Source: Daldinia sp. FL1419
Lineage: Eukaryota; Ascomycota; Sordariomycetes; Xylariales; Hypoxylaceae
Assembly (NCBI GenBank): GCA_025201765.1
Contig: MU623368.1
Location: forward strand, 62,001-126,000
Reading direction: 5' to 3'
DNA length: 64,000 nucleotides
Shown: piece by piece, positions 21,565 through 33,649 of the stretch
Position numbering within the stretch: position 1 is the stretch's first letter
Layout: each line of letters begins with the position of its first letter
Position numbers and translations under genes: made by a program
Notes under the pieces: generated by a model
Databases searched by the model: none
What the model saw: the letters and a program-made list of their open reading frames with translations, nothing else
Told to the model about the DNA's origin: nothing

Positions 21565-24500
21565 TCACCCTTTCCTCTGCTTCCTCTTCGCCAACATCCC
21601 ACTGATGGGATTCTTGCCCCTGAACCGAAGGTACGTAGAAAAATAAACCACACCGTAATTAAAAACAATGTAAGCCCACACGATACCAAAGTCACGCCAG
21701 ATATTGCCATAAGACAAACTGAACTGTTTCCCAAACTCGTCTCCATCCGCGTATTGGCAGAATTGACAATACCCATCCGCATCGGTGCCGACCAATCTAC
21801 CGCCCGCATGTTCAATATAGCTCGAGACGTACGTGTCACACGTCATATTAGAAGGGGGGCTAAAGCGCGCGAGCTCATTTTCTTTGCAGTTGACGGGCTG
21901 GTCGTGAATGGCGACAGCGACGAATGCTTCTAGCAAGTAGTGGAAAGGGGTGAGGGGATACATCCACTTGTACCAAAAGTACGGGAGCGAAAGCGGTGGC
22001 ACGGACACACCACAGAAAGCCACGACGAACAGGAAGAAGAGGGGGACGAACAGACTGGCTAGAAGCTGGTTAGGGCTGAAGGCTGCGATAGCCTGTCCGA
22101 AGCTGACGTAGTATAGTTCGAAGATGATTATGCATAGGAAGGAAAATCCCGACGGGAAACCCAGCATTTTGTAGCCCATGAGTCCCCACCACCAGCAGTT
22201 GAAATAAATAGCACCGGCGACAATGGCGTAAGGTATTTCCGCCAGCACCGCAGCCGTAGTCCATGCTATCCACGAGTAGATCTTGGCGTTATTCTCACGA
22301 GATTGGAAGATATTTCTTGAATCGAGAAAAACAGGCTGGAGCTGCTGAATTAGGGGTGGCGCGATGGTAAGGTTCATGAAGATAGAGAACAAACGGGACT
22401 GCATATCAATGCTAGCGTCGCCCAAACGCCAGAATGTGAAGGTATTAAAGAGTCCAGTAAATATGTGCAGAATCATTTTGCCCATGATGTAATTCGGTGA
22501 TCTCCAGTAGGCAACGAAGGAACGCTTGGTAACTGCTTTTATTTGGATCCATAATGGCATAGCATATTCGCGATCGTCTTGGATATTCTTCGAATGCTGG
22601 ACATTCCGGCGCTCCTCCGTCACCCGAGCTATCTCCTTTGATTGCTCCTGAAAGCTTTCAGATTGTAACCAGGTGTCGCCCCAATCTTGACCTGCATAGT
22701 CTGGATTTCCCGCTCCAATAGCTTCCAACATCCACTCGGCTGGGTTGGCATCGGGAGGGCACTTCGGTCCGCCGTTTGATTCAAAGTATTCAATCAACTT
22801 CTGGCTGTCCTTACCAAGCTCACCTGCGTATACCACCCGACCTCCGGATTTAAGCAAGATCAGTTCGTCAAAAATTTCGAAAAGTACGGCTGAAGGTTGA
22901 TGTATGGTACACAGAATAGCTTGGCCGGCATCAGCCAATTTTCGCAAAAACCTAACGATATTGAAAGCTGCCCCAGAATCGAGACCGGAGGTAGGCTCAT
23001 CCAAAAACATAAGCAATTCTGGCTTGGATGCAAGCTCAACACCAATGGTGAGCCGCTTGCGCTGTTCCGCATTAAGGCCCTCGCCAACTACCCCTATCGT
23101 TGCGCCAGCAATGTCTTGCATCTCAAGCAGCTCGAGGATCGTTTCGCAATAAGCATACTTTTCCTTTACGGACACTTCCTTCGGCTGGCGGAGAAGCGCA
23201 GAAAATTGCAACGCCTCACGGACGGTCGCAGTCGGCTCGTGGATATCGAGTTGCTCAGCGAATCCCGTGGCCCTTTGGAACGATTTTGGAAGAGGTCTTC
23301 CGTCTACCAAGAAATCACCCGTTACGACACCGGTCGTTATCCTAAAAATAAATCAGTACATATCATTCTTAGAAATGATTTTGATCTTACCTCTGGGCCA
23401 AGGTATTCAGCAACGTTGTTTTTCCAGCTCCAGAAGCTCCCATAAGGGCGGTCAATTTCCCGGGTCTAACATACCCCTGCACATTTTGCAGTAACTTCTT
23501 CTCGCCGCCCTGGAAAGGAATGGTATAGTTGACATTTTGAAATGTGAATATTGTCTCGTTCTTGGCAACAGTCTGCATGGTTTGTTCGTCTCGCTTTTCT
23601 TGCGACGCAGAGGCAGAGGCCTCTTCAGGGATAGTAACTTTCTCACTAGAACTAGCAGCTTCCTCGTCGCCATTATTACCTTTACGGCCTCCTGTCTCGA
23701 TAGACTTTTGAACGCTCTTGGGAACCTGCCCGCGTTTGAACACCGTCACAGCAGCGCCTCCAGCGTTAGGCTTCATCCTCTCCATACCAATCATCGAGAT
23801 AGCAAGGAAGAAAATAAAGAAAGCCCACATGAAACCAAAGTTTCGCCAAAGATGATTGCGCGAGTAGCTAAAAGATGCCTCGATATATCGTGATCCGAGG
23901 ACCACCGTTTGATCGGGATCTGAGCCTGTTAGTGTGCAAGATTGGTGTTCAGGTTCAGCACCTTCGACACCGTAGGGGACGAGGAACGGGGGTACACAAT
24001 CAAGTTGCAGGTTGTAGAATTCGTTGGCCATGAGACATTCGAAACCATACTGGAGCCAATTGATCCAACGTAGCCAACTGAACCACGGGTGCATTGATGA
24101 AGGCGGGATCAGATATCCGGTATAAACAATGATAATCTGAATGGCGACACCAGTCACTTTCGTAGCGTCGTCCAAAGTCTTGAAAACGGCGGAAATCGAG
24201 CGGAAGAAGGCATAAGTGGTCATCGTTATCAACCACAGAATCAGGAGCGAGATGAAGAATTGAGATGGAGTAGCAGCGAGACCTGCCATCCAGTAGATAA
24301 TGATATCGAATAGGAATGCCTGGATGAACACTAGAGGTATGTCCACGACGGTCTGCGCTAATGCGTAGGCCGATGGTCGATAGAAGGAGAAGTTCTTGTG
24401 CTTGAGTAGAATAGGCTTGGATTCGAACGCCGCACTCTGCTCAGCAAGAGCCATTAATGCATTAAACATCAAAATAAAGAACAAGACACCACCTCGCGTG

Positions 24501-26359
24501 AAGGCGCCTGCTGCTGTTTTGGGGAGGTTATAGAATAAACTTCCCACTATAAGACTCTGGAAAATAATACCGCCCCATTTTCCTATAAGAGACGCTCTAT
24601 CACCCAGCATAACTAGCGCTTGACGTTTTGTGAGGGCGATTACTTGTTGGGGAAATGATATGGTGTAATTCTTTCTCTTGGTCTTTTCTGATGTATTCTC
24701 GGCCCGCTCACGCTTCTGCTCTTCCAGATCCTCTTCGTAAGCCGCAATATCATCAAGGTTACGCTGGTAAGCCTCGCTTTTCCTAAAAACATCGGCAAAG
24801 TCTTCGGCCGATCGCGGAATTCGATCCTCCCATCCGGGTCTGACACTGCGCTCGTGTGGGTCAGTAACAGACGTGAGGAAATCAGCCGTGGTCCACCGAT
24901 CAGGACAGTCGAAACCAAGATCCAGGAAATATTGCTTAGCACGATCGGACGGACCGTAGTATAAGCATTTGCCATGATCGATTAATAAAACCTTGTCGAC
25001 AAGATTATATAAAGATTCTCCGGCTTGGTAGAGTGAAACGGCGGTAGAAACCTGGGCCATATTCGTAAGTGCTCGTAAAGACTGGACGTACTCGACAGCG
25101 GTTGACGCGTCCAACCCTTTACTCGAATTATCCCAGCCTTGAACGCTCGCCCTAGTAATGAGTGCCTCGGCGATACTGACACGCTTGCGTTCTCCACCGG
25201 AAACGCCCCTGATATACTCATTGCCGACCTTGGTGTCCATCGTATGCTCAATCCAGAGTAGCTTCGCAGCTACTCTGAGGAACTCATTCACGTAGTCTTC
25301 CCTACTTTCGCCCTCCATTCGAGATTCCTTTCCAGGGGTACGAGTTCGGAGGGCGAAGGTAAGTGTATTCTTGACTGTCAAGGTCGCGTAATGCAAGTCA
25401 TCTTCCGGATTGTAAATGATTTCACCCCTGAAATCCTTGGCCATGCGCTTAGCATCTGTACCGCCGTAAGTCACATCACCTAAAATGTCTTCATAACCTG
25501 CTCGCTGGTTACAAAAGGTCTTCAAGAAGGTCGTGCAGCCAGATCCCGGTCTGCCAAGGACAAGTAGCATTTCTCCAGGTCGAACACAGCCATTGAAGTT
25601 ACTGATCAGCTCTCTCACGGGTGGCTTTCCGGTAGCGGCCTTAGGCCCCTTCGTTACTAAATTCCATAAAAACCTGGGTAGGCCGAGGAAAATATCGCCG
25701 ACTGTAGGCTGCAAGCTTGCGCCGAGGCCAGCGCCCTTAACCGTAAGATTTCGGAAAATAACACCCGCGTGTCTCGTCTTTTCTTCTTCGCTATGTTGCT
25801 GTCGGGCTTGGCCAAACATACGGGACATCAACCGCTCAATCTCGTCATTTTCTTCTTGCGACTCGGCGTTAGAGGCATAACTACGGCGCTGCGAGAGGGC
25901 ACGAAATAGATCATTCTCGTTTCTTATTTCACTCTCTTTCCGTTCAAGCTCTGGTTGCTCCGCCGGTGACTTAATAGGCTCGAAGCGAGGCTCTACCTCG
26001 GTTTGGTCGGATTCGTCCGACGATGTTTCTCCAGGAACCTGCCGAGCTTGGGCTGTTGTGATAGTTTGCCAAGAAGAGGAAGGACTAGGGTCACTCGGTC
26101 TGGCATTCTGGTTCGTAGTCGTCGCAGCAGCTCCGCCAAAATTGAAATTATTCACCTCATCGTGTCGAGTAGGTTGAGCGGATGTAAAAGCATGAGTACT
26201 GAGGTTCGATGGTCTAGCTGGTGTAGAGCTTCCAGAGTTGCCAGCAAGTGGAAACTCCCGACTGATAGTTGAGAGGCGGTTAGTTGGAATGGAGGACGGT
26301 GTTTCGGGAAAGCCTCCAGGAACATCTGTATCTAATGGAGTAGGTCTGTCGCCTTCCAT
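21565..26359 (-). CDS. PDR/ABCG-type multidrug ABC transporter (full size)
   Basis: Two exons, 26359-23391 and 23341-21565, with a 49-nt intron (GTAAG...TTTAG) placed just after the second Walker A. The product has 1581 residues with the reverse (NBD-TMD)2 order typical of the PDR family. NBD1 shows the usual degenerate Walker A GRPGSGCTT near residue 269 (no Lys), signature VSGGERKRVSIAEA near 385 and WDNSSKGLDAS. NBD2 has a consensus Walker A GASGAGKTTLL near 971, a degenerate signature LNAEQRKRLTIGVEL near 1077 and Walker B FLDEPTSGLDS near 1098. Two six-helix membrane domains follow their NBDs, with a cysteine-bearing extracellular loop near the end (NMTCDTYVSS, CQFCQYADGDEF). By family knowledge it is an ATP-driven plasma-membrane exporter of xenobiotics or lipids. 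The Ser/Thr/Gln-rich N-terminus may be phosphoregulated. The substrate is unknown. Confidence 0.96.
23342..23390 (-). other. Intron in the ABC transporter gene
   Basis: 49-nt intron with a GTAAGATC donor and TTTTTAG acceptor. Splicing joins LNTLAQR to ITTGVVTGDFLVDGR, the conserved continuation after the NBD2 Walker A. Confidence 0.95.
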
Positions 26360-29300
26360 TGTACCTGATTATAGGTGGTCTAGGCGAACAACTCTCTCTA
26401 CTATACAGAAGGGGAGACGTGACCTAGGTACGTATGTCATACGATGATTAAATATGAAATAAAATCTATATTGACCACACCGTAGAGCGGTGGAGGTGTC
26501 TAAGATATCTAACGTCTAAGAGGAAAGAGGTGAAACATTAAATAAACCAATACATCATCATAAAAACCAGCGATCAGATAAGTACCTAACATGATAGAGC
26601 AGGTAATTAGGTAGGTAAGAACCAGTGAACAACATAATGATCACAAATCGGAATACGGGGAACACAAGAACCCTTGGGAATGCGCAAGTCGGACTTCGGA
26701 CTCAAGAAATGAACGATCGTTTCTGTGGCACTAGGGAAGAAAAAAAAAGTACAAATATTATTATCATTGACGGCATAGAAGTCAGGTAAGAACGATCTGT
26801 ACCTAAGTTTCTGATTAAAAATACGCCAGTGCTAGGCTTTAATAATAAGTCTCCTTTTAGTATTATGAATCAAAGGCGTGAAAAGGCGTCAAGCCTCTTA
26901 AAAGTGGGTCAATGATGACATAGAGCCTGTAGACTTATCGCTAGCTGACGTCTAGCTGACTTTTAGTTAACTTTATAGGCTGCAGACCTTAGAATAACGT
27001 GCCTAGGATCTTAGATGGCTGATGGGTTAGAGGTAGGTACCTACCACTTATAGGTCGGAATCCGTCCGATCGGGTCTTTCAAACGAGACGTCACTTTTGT
27101 GCAGTACACCCTTTCTCCCATCGACGCTAGTATTTTAAGGCAATCGGCATTTTAAAATTCGCATTCGGAATATAGCTCCGGTTGAAAGCCTTTGTTTTAA
27201 ATAATACCTAAGATTAACTAACTACCTCCAATCGTTACTTCTTATATATCGACAATCGACAATACACCTTGCCATCAGAAGTGATGCCAGCTCAACAACG
27301 AGGTAGAGAAAAACTGTGTGTAACCTTGATTACCTCGTCGATATTTCTGCTCGGTGATCTACACACTGACGTGAATATTCGGAAGCTCACTTTACTACCG
27401 ATTCGGATTGGCCGGGAATACCCAGTACCATCCAAGTAGTTAGCCAAACGGCTCTCTAGGTTTTCGAAAGAGTGAGTAAGTAGTCACGTTTGTATCTGTT
27501 GCACGTGGACCGATCCGAAGGATTGGTAGCGATATATAACTTCATGGGGAGACAAACAGATCAGCCTCTTGTCGGAACAGCGCGTAATGATGCGCTAAAT
27601 CCTAGAAAACGGGAGTCGGAATGTGAAATTTTCTACCCGTGCCCGGAAACATTACCCCGACTGCGATTCACCGTCGATTACTAGTCTAAGGCCATAAATA
27701 TAGACAAACCTTCGAAAGATGACTCGCGTCCCAGTAGTAAATGTCGAATCAGTCTCGAGATAGTATATATTAGCTCATGTTGCGGATCATCTAAAAGAGA
27801 TGCTAAAGACCATAAAGCCATGTTAGGGGTTATCGAATTGTTGAAATATGACTTATGATTGGAGCTATTGTGGGACGAAGATTAGATTAATGTCTGTCTT
27901 ATTATTGTCTAAAACGCCTAACGGTTAGGTAAAAATAGTCCAACGGCACGAGATATTCTAGACAAGGTTCACATTTAGGCCAATACACCCGAATTCATTC
28001 GGATGAAATTACACCGTCGGGTTTTCCGCATCGAGTCCAGTCCAGTTACACAACGTCTAACATATGAACTAATCCGAAAATAGCGCTCGTGGAACATTGT
28101 GTTCGTCATGCTTTGCGTATTATCAACGTATTATTAATGTTTAAGAAAAGACTTCGTCGCCTCTACAGATTACAAAGCTCCTTTCTTATTACTTAATCGT
28201 GTATTCTTCTGAGAGAAGCTCCTATACGATTAATCCATGCCTACTCCAACTTAGCCCTTATTTCGTTGCCAAGGTAAAGTTGGAAGAAGAAAAACTACCA
28301 GTAAAAGAAGAAAATAGATCATTCGTTAAAGGCCTTACTGATGCTTACGTTGATAGGTAAGTCCTTATTCAATATAGGGGGTATCAGATTTGAAAGCTGA
28401 CTCTAAATAAGTTTGGCGTATTGTAGTTTTACAGAATTCATTCTAACTATTCATTCTAACTATCGGTAGTGAGTCAAGTTCTCCCCCTATTCCAGCTACC
28501 AGTCGAATCCACTCCTCACCGGAGATAATCACCAGACATTTGAGTTTCACTTCGAAGTATAATGAGTCAGTTCCATTCTTTAGTTACACGTATATCAAGC
28601 CCCCATAAGATCATATTATTATTAGACACCCTAGAGTCAAGCTGCATGCCTAATTAACGGGAGATCCTACCAATCAACATCAAGATATACCCCCTTGAAG
28701 GAAGTATTATCGACTTTCAGCGTCCATGTCCGGTTATTACAAACAACATCGAGTTTTAAACATCATATCATTTAGCGTCGACGGTAATTATATACTTGAA
28801 TACCTAGGTACCTATCTATTTAGTTCTTTTCAAGACTACGTAGAAGTAGGGGTAAATATCAACCGATGTCATCCTTGGACTTCGGACTTGCGTCTCATCA
28901 AAGTGACAGCTGAACGACTTCCCCACTTGTTCCGCGATAAAAGATCCGAGTCCTCTCCGCCCATCTTCGTTTCTTACGTACGGCTGATCAATCTCAGCTG
29001 CGATGAAATGATCTGAGTCGCGGACGACCGAAAAGACTGCTCTAGAGCTCGTTCCACCAGTGGAAGCTAGTTTTGATATGTCAGGACTTAAATGAATGAC
29101 ATGACTAGAAGATTAAGTGCTAAAGGATGACTTTCTCTTTACGTGATGTTGTCTCCAATTAAGTGATACGTCTATGGAGCTGAAGAATCCTCCTTTGTCA
29201 TGTAACTCGGCGGCGCATACACGTGCGCAGGCGCGACAGCCTCAAAAATCGCGCATATGGGGAGTAATAGTCTAATAAGTGATGTTATATGTAACGTTAG

Positions 29301-29900
29301 TACGTATGGATTTATATTAGCACATATACTAGTAAGGGTCTTTCGAATTTCTGTATCAATATGCAGTTGGATCGAACTTGAACATGGTTACCTCGGTAGG
29401 CCTAGTGTCAGTATCCTATGCTTGAGGTCAAGTTATGGTTATCATGTTCTTATCGCTGGTCAGATCTGGCGCCATCCCAGTACCAACGGTCGAACGGTGC
29501 GAGCGGTAATAGAACCTTGAGGCTATAGCACTTAGTGTGTAAAGAGCCTAGTTTACCCCGTTGAAGACTGGGGATATATCAGATTATTGTGGAACTACCT
29601 AAGATTACCGTCAGCTTGAGTATCTTGAATTCCTCGAGTGGAAGGCTTCATAAGTCCCGAAATATCAAGTTTGCTAGGTCAGTTGTAAGTCCATAAAGAT
29701 TTGATGAGAAGTTAATATTTATTAACAGACCCAATTAACCGCCTGAGTCTTTGGTCATTATAACTTGAACGCTCTAAAATGTACACTTGAATCCAGTACC
29801 TATCCTTGTACCATAACCTGGTTGACCATAACAAAAAGCATCCACCGACGCAAGGCTCCACTCGCTATATACAGGGCCGAGCGGAAGAACACCTCGAGCC
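26360..29900. other. Intergenic region, 3.5 kb, gene-poor
   Basis: Nothing here passes as a gene. Small ORFs (27490-27684, 28726-29016, 29257-29520) have no domains. The proximal part should hold the ABC transporter promoter. A GAGGTAGGTACCTACCAC palindrome lies near 27030-27047. A CGG-N9-CCG inverted triplet at 27166-27180 could bind a Zn2Cys6 regulator, but such spacing arises by chance often enough to be weak evidence. Confidence 0.5.
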
Positions 29901-30788
29901 TCATCCATTTCTCCTATCTGGGCTACTGGCCGGCATTTCGGCAGGGAGTTCTGCATATGTTTTCGTGCCTAGTTCGTGTATGCCGGAGCCGTTATCCATC
30001 ACGCTCGCTTTCCCCGCCGCAGTGCTTGGGTGAGTCTGGTACTGGCCGGGCGCTATATAAGGTTGATACGCAGCCGCTTGCTGTTCGCCAGCTAGTCGTT
30101 TATCTCTGTATCTTCTCCATGCCAGAAACCCAAAAGCCAAAAATAATAGCAAGCCGCCAAGGCCGACACCAATCCCTATACCGATCTTAGCTCCCGATGA
30201 CAAGCCGCCGGAATCCGATTCGTCGGAGTCGTTGGGCGAGGTTGATAAAGGAATTGTCGATGAGGCCATAGAAGATGGGATAGAAGACGAGGCAGTAGTA
30301 GATGGGGCAAAGAGGTCGGATGAATGAAATGCGACTCTGATGGAATGCGCGTTTACTCCACCATTCGTCGCAAGCTTCGATGTGAGCGTGTTTCCAGCAC
30401 GATCGATGCCAGTGACAATGTACGTGTTGCTTATCTGACCACCCGAAATACAAGAATAAAAACCAGGGTCGCAAGAAAATCCTCTGTGCGCAAGTTAGTC
30501 GCGGGAGCTAGCGGGAACATCATTGATCTATTGATTGTATTTGAGTATAACTTACGTCGGGCAGCACGCCCATACAGTCTCGCTTTCGTCATTCGCCGGA
30601 GAAGCATTGCATGCGCTGGTATATCCGACCGGACAGAACGCAGGCGAGATCGTCGTCGATAAATTCCTATCACCAGGCCAGCAGCTCGAGTCATACGGAT
30701 TGCCGAGAAAGACGCCCGTATTAGTCCCAGAGGACGTTACCCATAGATCGGTCACGCATGACGTCGGGATCGCTAAGGAAGTCAACAT
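29901..30788 (-). CDS. Cysteine-rich single-pass membrane protein of unknown function
   Basis: Two exons, 30788-30556 and 30483-29901, with a 73-nt intron (GTAAGT...CTAAC...CACAG), giving 271 residues. The N-terminal half is a cysteine-rich extracellular-type domain without a clear signal peptide (TSCVTDLW, SSCWPGD, AFCPVGYTSAC, WACCPTGFSCDPGFYSC). A Ser/Thr-rich stalk follows (PSTTASSSIPSSMASSTIPLS). A single membrane helix at about 174-198 (GIGIGVGLGGLLLFLAF) is followed by Arg-rich WRRYRDKR and a cytoplasmic tail. This layout is common among ascomycete surface proteins of unknown role and resembles Wsc/Mid2 sensors in architecture only. Topology is inferred. Lack of a signal peptide is usual in relatives I recall, but an unseen upstream exon is possible. 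Confidence 0.85.
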
Positions 30789-33390
30789 CGCGAAGTTGCA
30801 CGGGACTATATGACATGCATGTTGTAGGCGAAGAGGTAAAAGGAAGAAGAATTCGACGTTGAATCTCTAAGCCAGCGAAATCCAAAACGAAGGAAGGGCC
30901 CGAGATTCAAATCCGTATCCACTGTATCACATCTCGTATATATAGCCAGCCATACATCCCAAAATATCACCCCTGTTTGATTGTATGTGGGCCAGCTAGT
31001 AAGGATTATCGACGTGCACTAATGCCTTGGAGTCTCGGAGAATCTTACACGCAGTACCTATTTCTCTTCGTCAATAGTAATTCGTATGGATTGGGGCAAA
31101 ATTACAATCATAAAAAGAAAAAAAGAAAAAAAAAACCCTAGGCGAACACGTTCCGTCCCGCTGTGAGTTATTCAACTTTTGTAGTACGAACAATGGCATC
31201 GCCTTGTCGCTGTTCGTCGTGTGATTCCTACGTGCGTGCATGAGACCTTTATCTCCTATGGATAGACCAATCACAGAGCTAGGTTCCCGCGCCGATATTC
31301 CTTCCGGCTTGCTGTGTGCCGATTATCGCGTCGTCAGCTTACCTGGGTACCTACTTATCTTGGCCAAGGTTGGCGAAGCAGCCTTTTGTCCGACCCTGGC
31401 CTTGGCGATGCTCGTAGAAACCAGCTTAGCTCTCACGTGCCTATGGAAAAGCTACCAGCGGCGGGGATATTAGAAATCGTGTAAATTTTGTGCGACGACG
31501 CCGTTTCGGTGGAGGAATGACTTTCTTCACGACAGTGCCTATGGACTTCTTTGGTTCTCGGCTTCGTTTAGATTGCGGATTCGCTCAAGTCGAAATAAGC
31601 TTTTCTACCACGGGTAGAATAATCAGGAGCCGACGGGTGTATACCCTGTTACACGATTTACGGGGATATGGTTCTTTTCTTTTGCCAAATAACATGATAT
31701 ACCTGAGGTGCCTATGTTACGATAGGTTCTTGTATCATCACGCCTACAAGTGGCATAGAATTAGTCAAGGTTGCTGGAATCGATTGATCACCAATCAGAT
31801 CGTCATTATTATTAGACACTTATCAGCATTTTACATAGATGTCTTTCATGCAGAACAGCAGACTTGTTCTATATGTAAGGCCTTGTACGGTAGTCTCACA
31901 GTAGCTAGACCCCCCTCGTGGAACAACGAAGCCGCTTGCACGCCACTTGTTCCTCCTCGTGATACCTAGGTAGATAACAGGTAGGTTTCGTACTGGGTTA
32001 CTTCATCTCACCAAAATCGTACGAGTATAACTCTATTATCATCGCACTACCTGGGTACGTTAGATCAGTAGGTATAACGTCTCCCAATAAGTGACGACTC
32101 GGCAATTAGTATTATCGCGGAAGACCTCGGTTTAGTTTCCATATGCGCAGCAAAAGAAATAGGATAGGCCCATAAGAACTAGGTATATCCGGTTTGAGCA
32201 ACGAGAAGCTCTGGCTTTAAAAGACCCGCGTTGTTGGTTTGTGTTACCTACTCTGTCTGATAGCCTCTCATTATTATTTGGCAGTACCTAGACCTACTCG
32301 ACAGTTGCTATTGTTGAGAATATTGTAATGAAGATGAAAGTTTTAAAGTGACTGTCCAACATAGACAGGTGATAGGTAAAAGTTATTTCCTTTAACTACT
32401 CTGTTCGCCTAGCATTGTGGGTGATAAAAAGAGAATACCACTAGCTAAAGTTTTAGGATTATTATACCTGCAGCTTGCTAGGCAAAGGTTGCGTATCTTA
32501 TAGGTAATACTTTAGCATCTAGCGTGCTACTTGTATCTAGCACTATGTCAGTAGTCATCGTTGGATGCCGATAGGAACATCATGACGACTTAGAATAGCG
32601 GACTAAAATATCATTGCACTGGGATCAAGAGCCGTGATGAGTTAATTAAGTGTCGAGAATAGATGAATATTCGAAAGTAGTAGGTCAGTCATCACGAGGC
32701 GGATCAAGAAAGACGCGAAGATAACTTCATTGTCCTGTAACGAGCTCTAAACTACCGAAACTATGGACAACCCGCGCGGCTATATAATATATACCGATAA
32801 CTCATCTTTGCCTTGGAAATTCCATCTGAAATCTAGGAATGGTTGAATGAACTAACGAAACTATGAATTCACCCTAACAACCACGGAGAAAGCTCAAACC
32901 CTATTGACATTACAGGTATAAGCCTTTGGCTATTTGGAAGTATATACCTAGTAGTAGTACCAGGCTCACTCTGAGACTCCATTCTACAACTTTGCCCAGA
33001 GAGCAGTTACATTATAATAAGACGACCAAGGAAGCTACTAAGGTATCTACCAATCGACCTATCTTATTTCATAGGTAGCAATACAAGGTAGCAATACGAT
33101 CTAGCTTATACCCCTATTTCACCCGGGGCCAGTGTCCCTCACGTATCTACCTCTTGTGCGCCATTGTTGGGCTTTCCTTTTTCTTTGCCTGAACACATCA
33201 CGAGTCTAACTGATTGCTATAGCCATAAACATAATGTGTACCTATGAAAGGCTTTCAAATGACATCCGGTATTTAAGCTTCCTCCCGTTACTTACGTCGA
33301 ATTCCGAGTTCACAAGATTTTTATCGATATTCGCTATACTTTATATAAAGTTCAGACGGTTTAAAGTCACGCACGCTATTATCGAAGTAA

Positions 33391-33518
33391 GACCGGTGCA
33401 GGCACGAAAAGATGGAAAGTGCGAGGCAATGTATGGAAGTATAAAAGCCTTTCTGGGGAGCCTCCCTCATTTAGAATTTTGCAGGAATCAACACACTTAT
33501 CATTCTCTCTTTATCCAA
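33391..33518 (+). repeat. Promoter-like repeat module, copy B
   Basis: 128-bp copy in direct tandem with copy C and similar to the copy at 21110. It has a TATAAAAG at 33440, the inverted repeat GGGAGCCTCCC, and GGAATCAACACACTTATC followed by a CT-rich end. Confidence 0.85.
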
Positions 33519-33649
33519 GACCGGTGCAGGTACGAGAAAATAGAAGGTGCGAGATACTGTGTAAGAGTATAAAAACCTCTCTGGGGAGCCTCCCCCACTT
33601 AGAATTCTTCGGGAATCAACACGGTTATCATTTCTCTCTCTTTATCTAA
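33519..33649 (+). repeat. Promoter-like repeat module, copy C
   Basis: 131-bp copy immediately after copy B. TATAAAAA starts at 33569. A perfect inverted repeat GGGGAGCCTCCCC and a TTCGGGAA element follow. It ends in the CT-rich tract and TAAGAC, so GAC marks each unit border. Confidence 0.85.

Noticed and set aside
21565..30788. Possible biosynthetic cluster around the ABC transporter
   Set aside because: No backbone enzyme (PKS, NRPS, terpene synthase, DMAT), P450 or cluster regulator lies nearby.
33234..33649. Similar peptides encoded by the three promoter-like modules
   Set aside because: The frame is open in all three copies but many differences are non-synonymous and none has a conserved start or stop; the similarity is explained by the DNA repeat.
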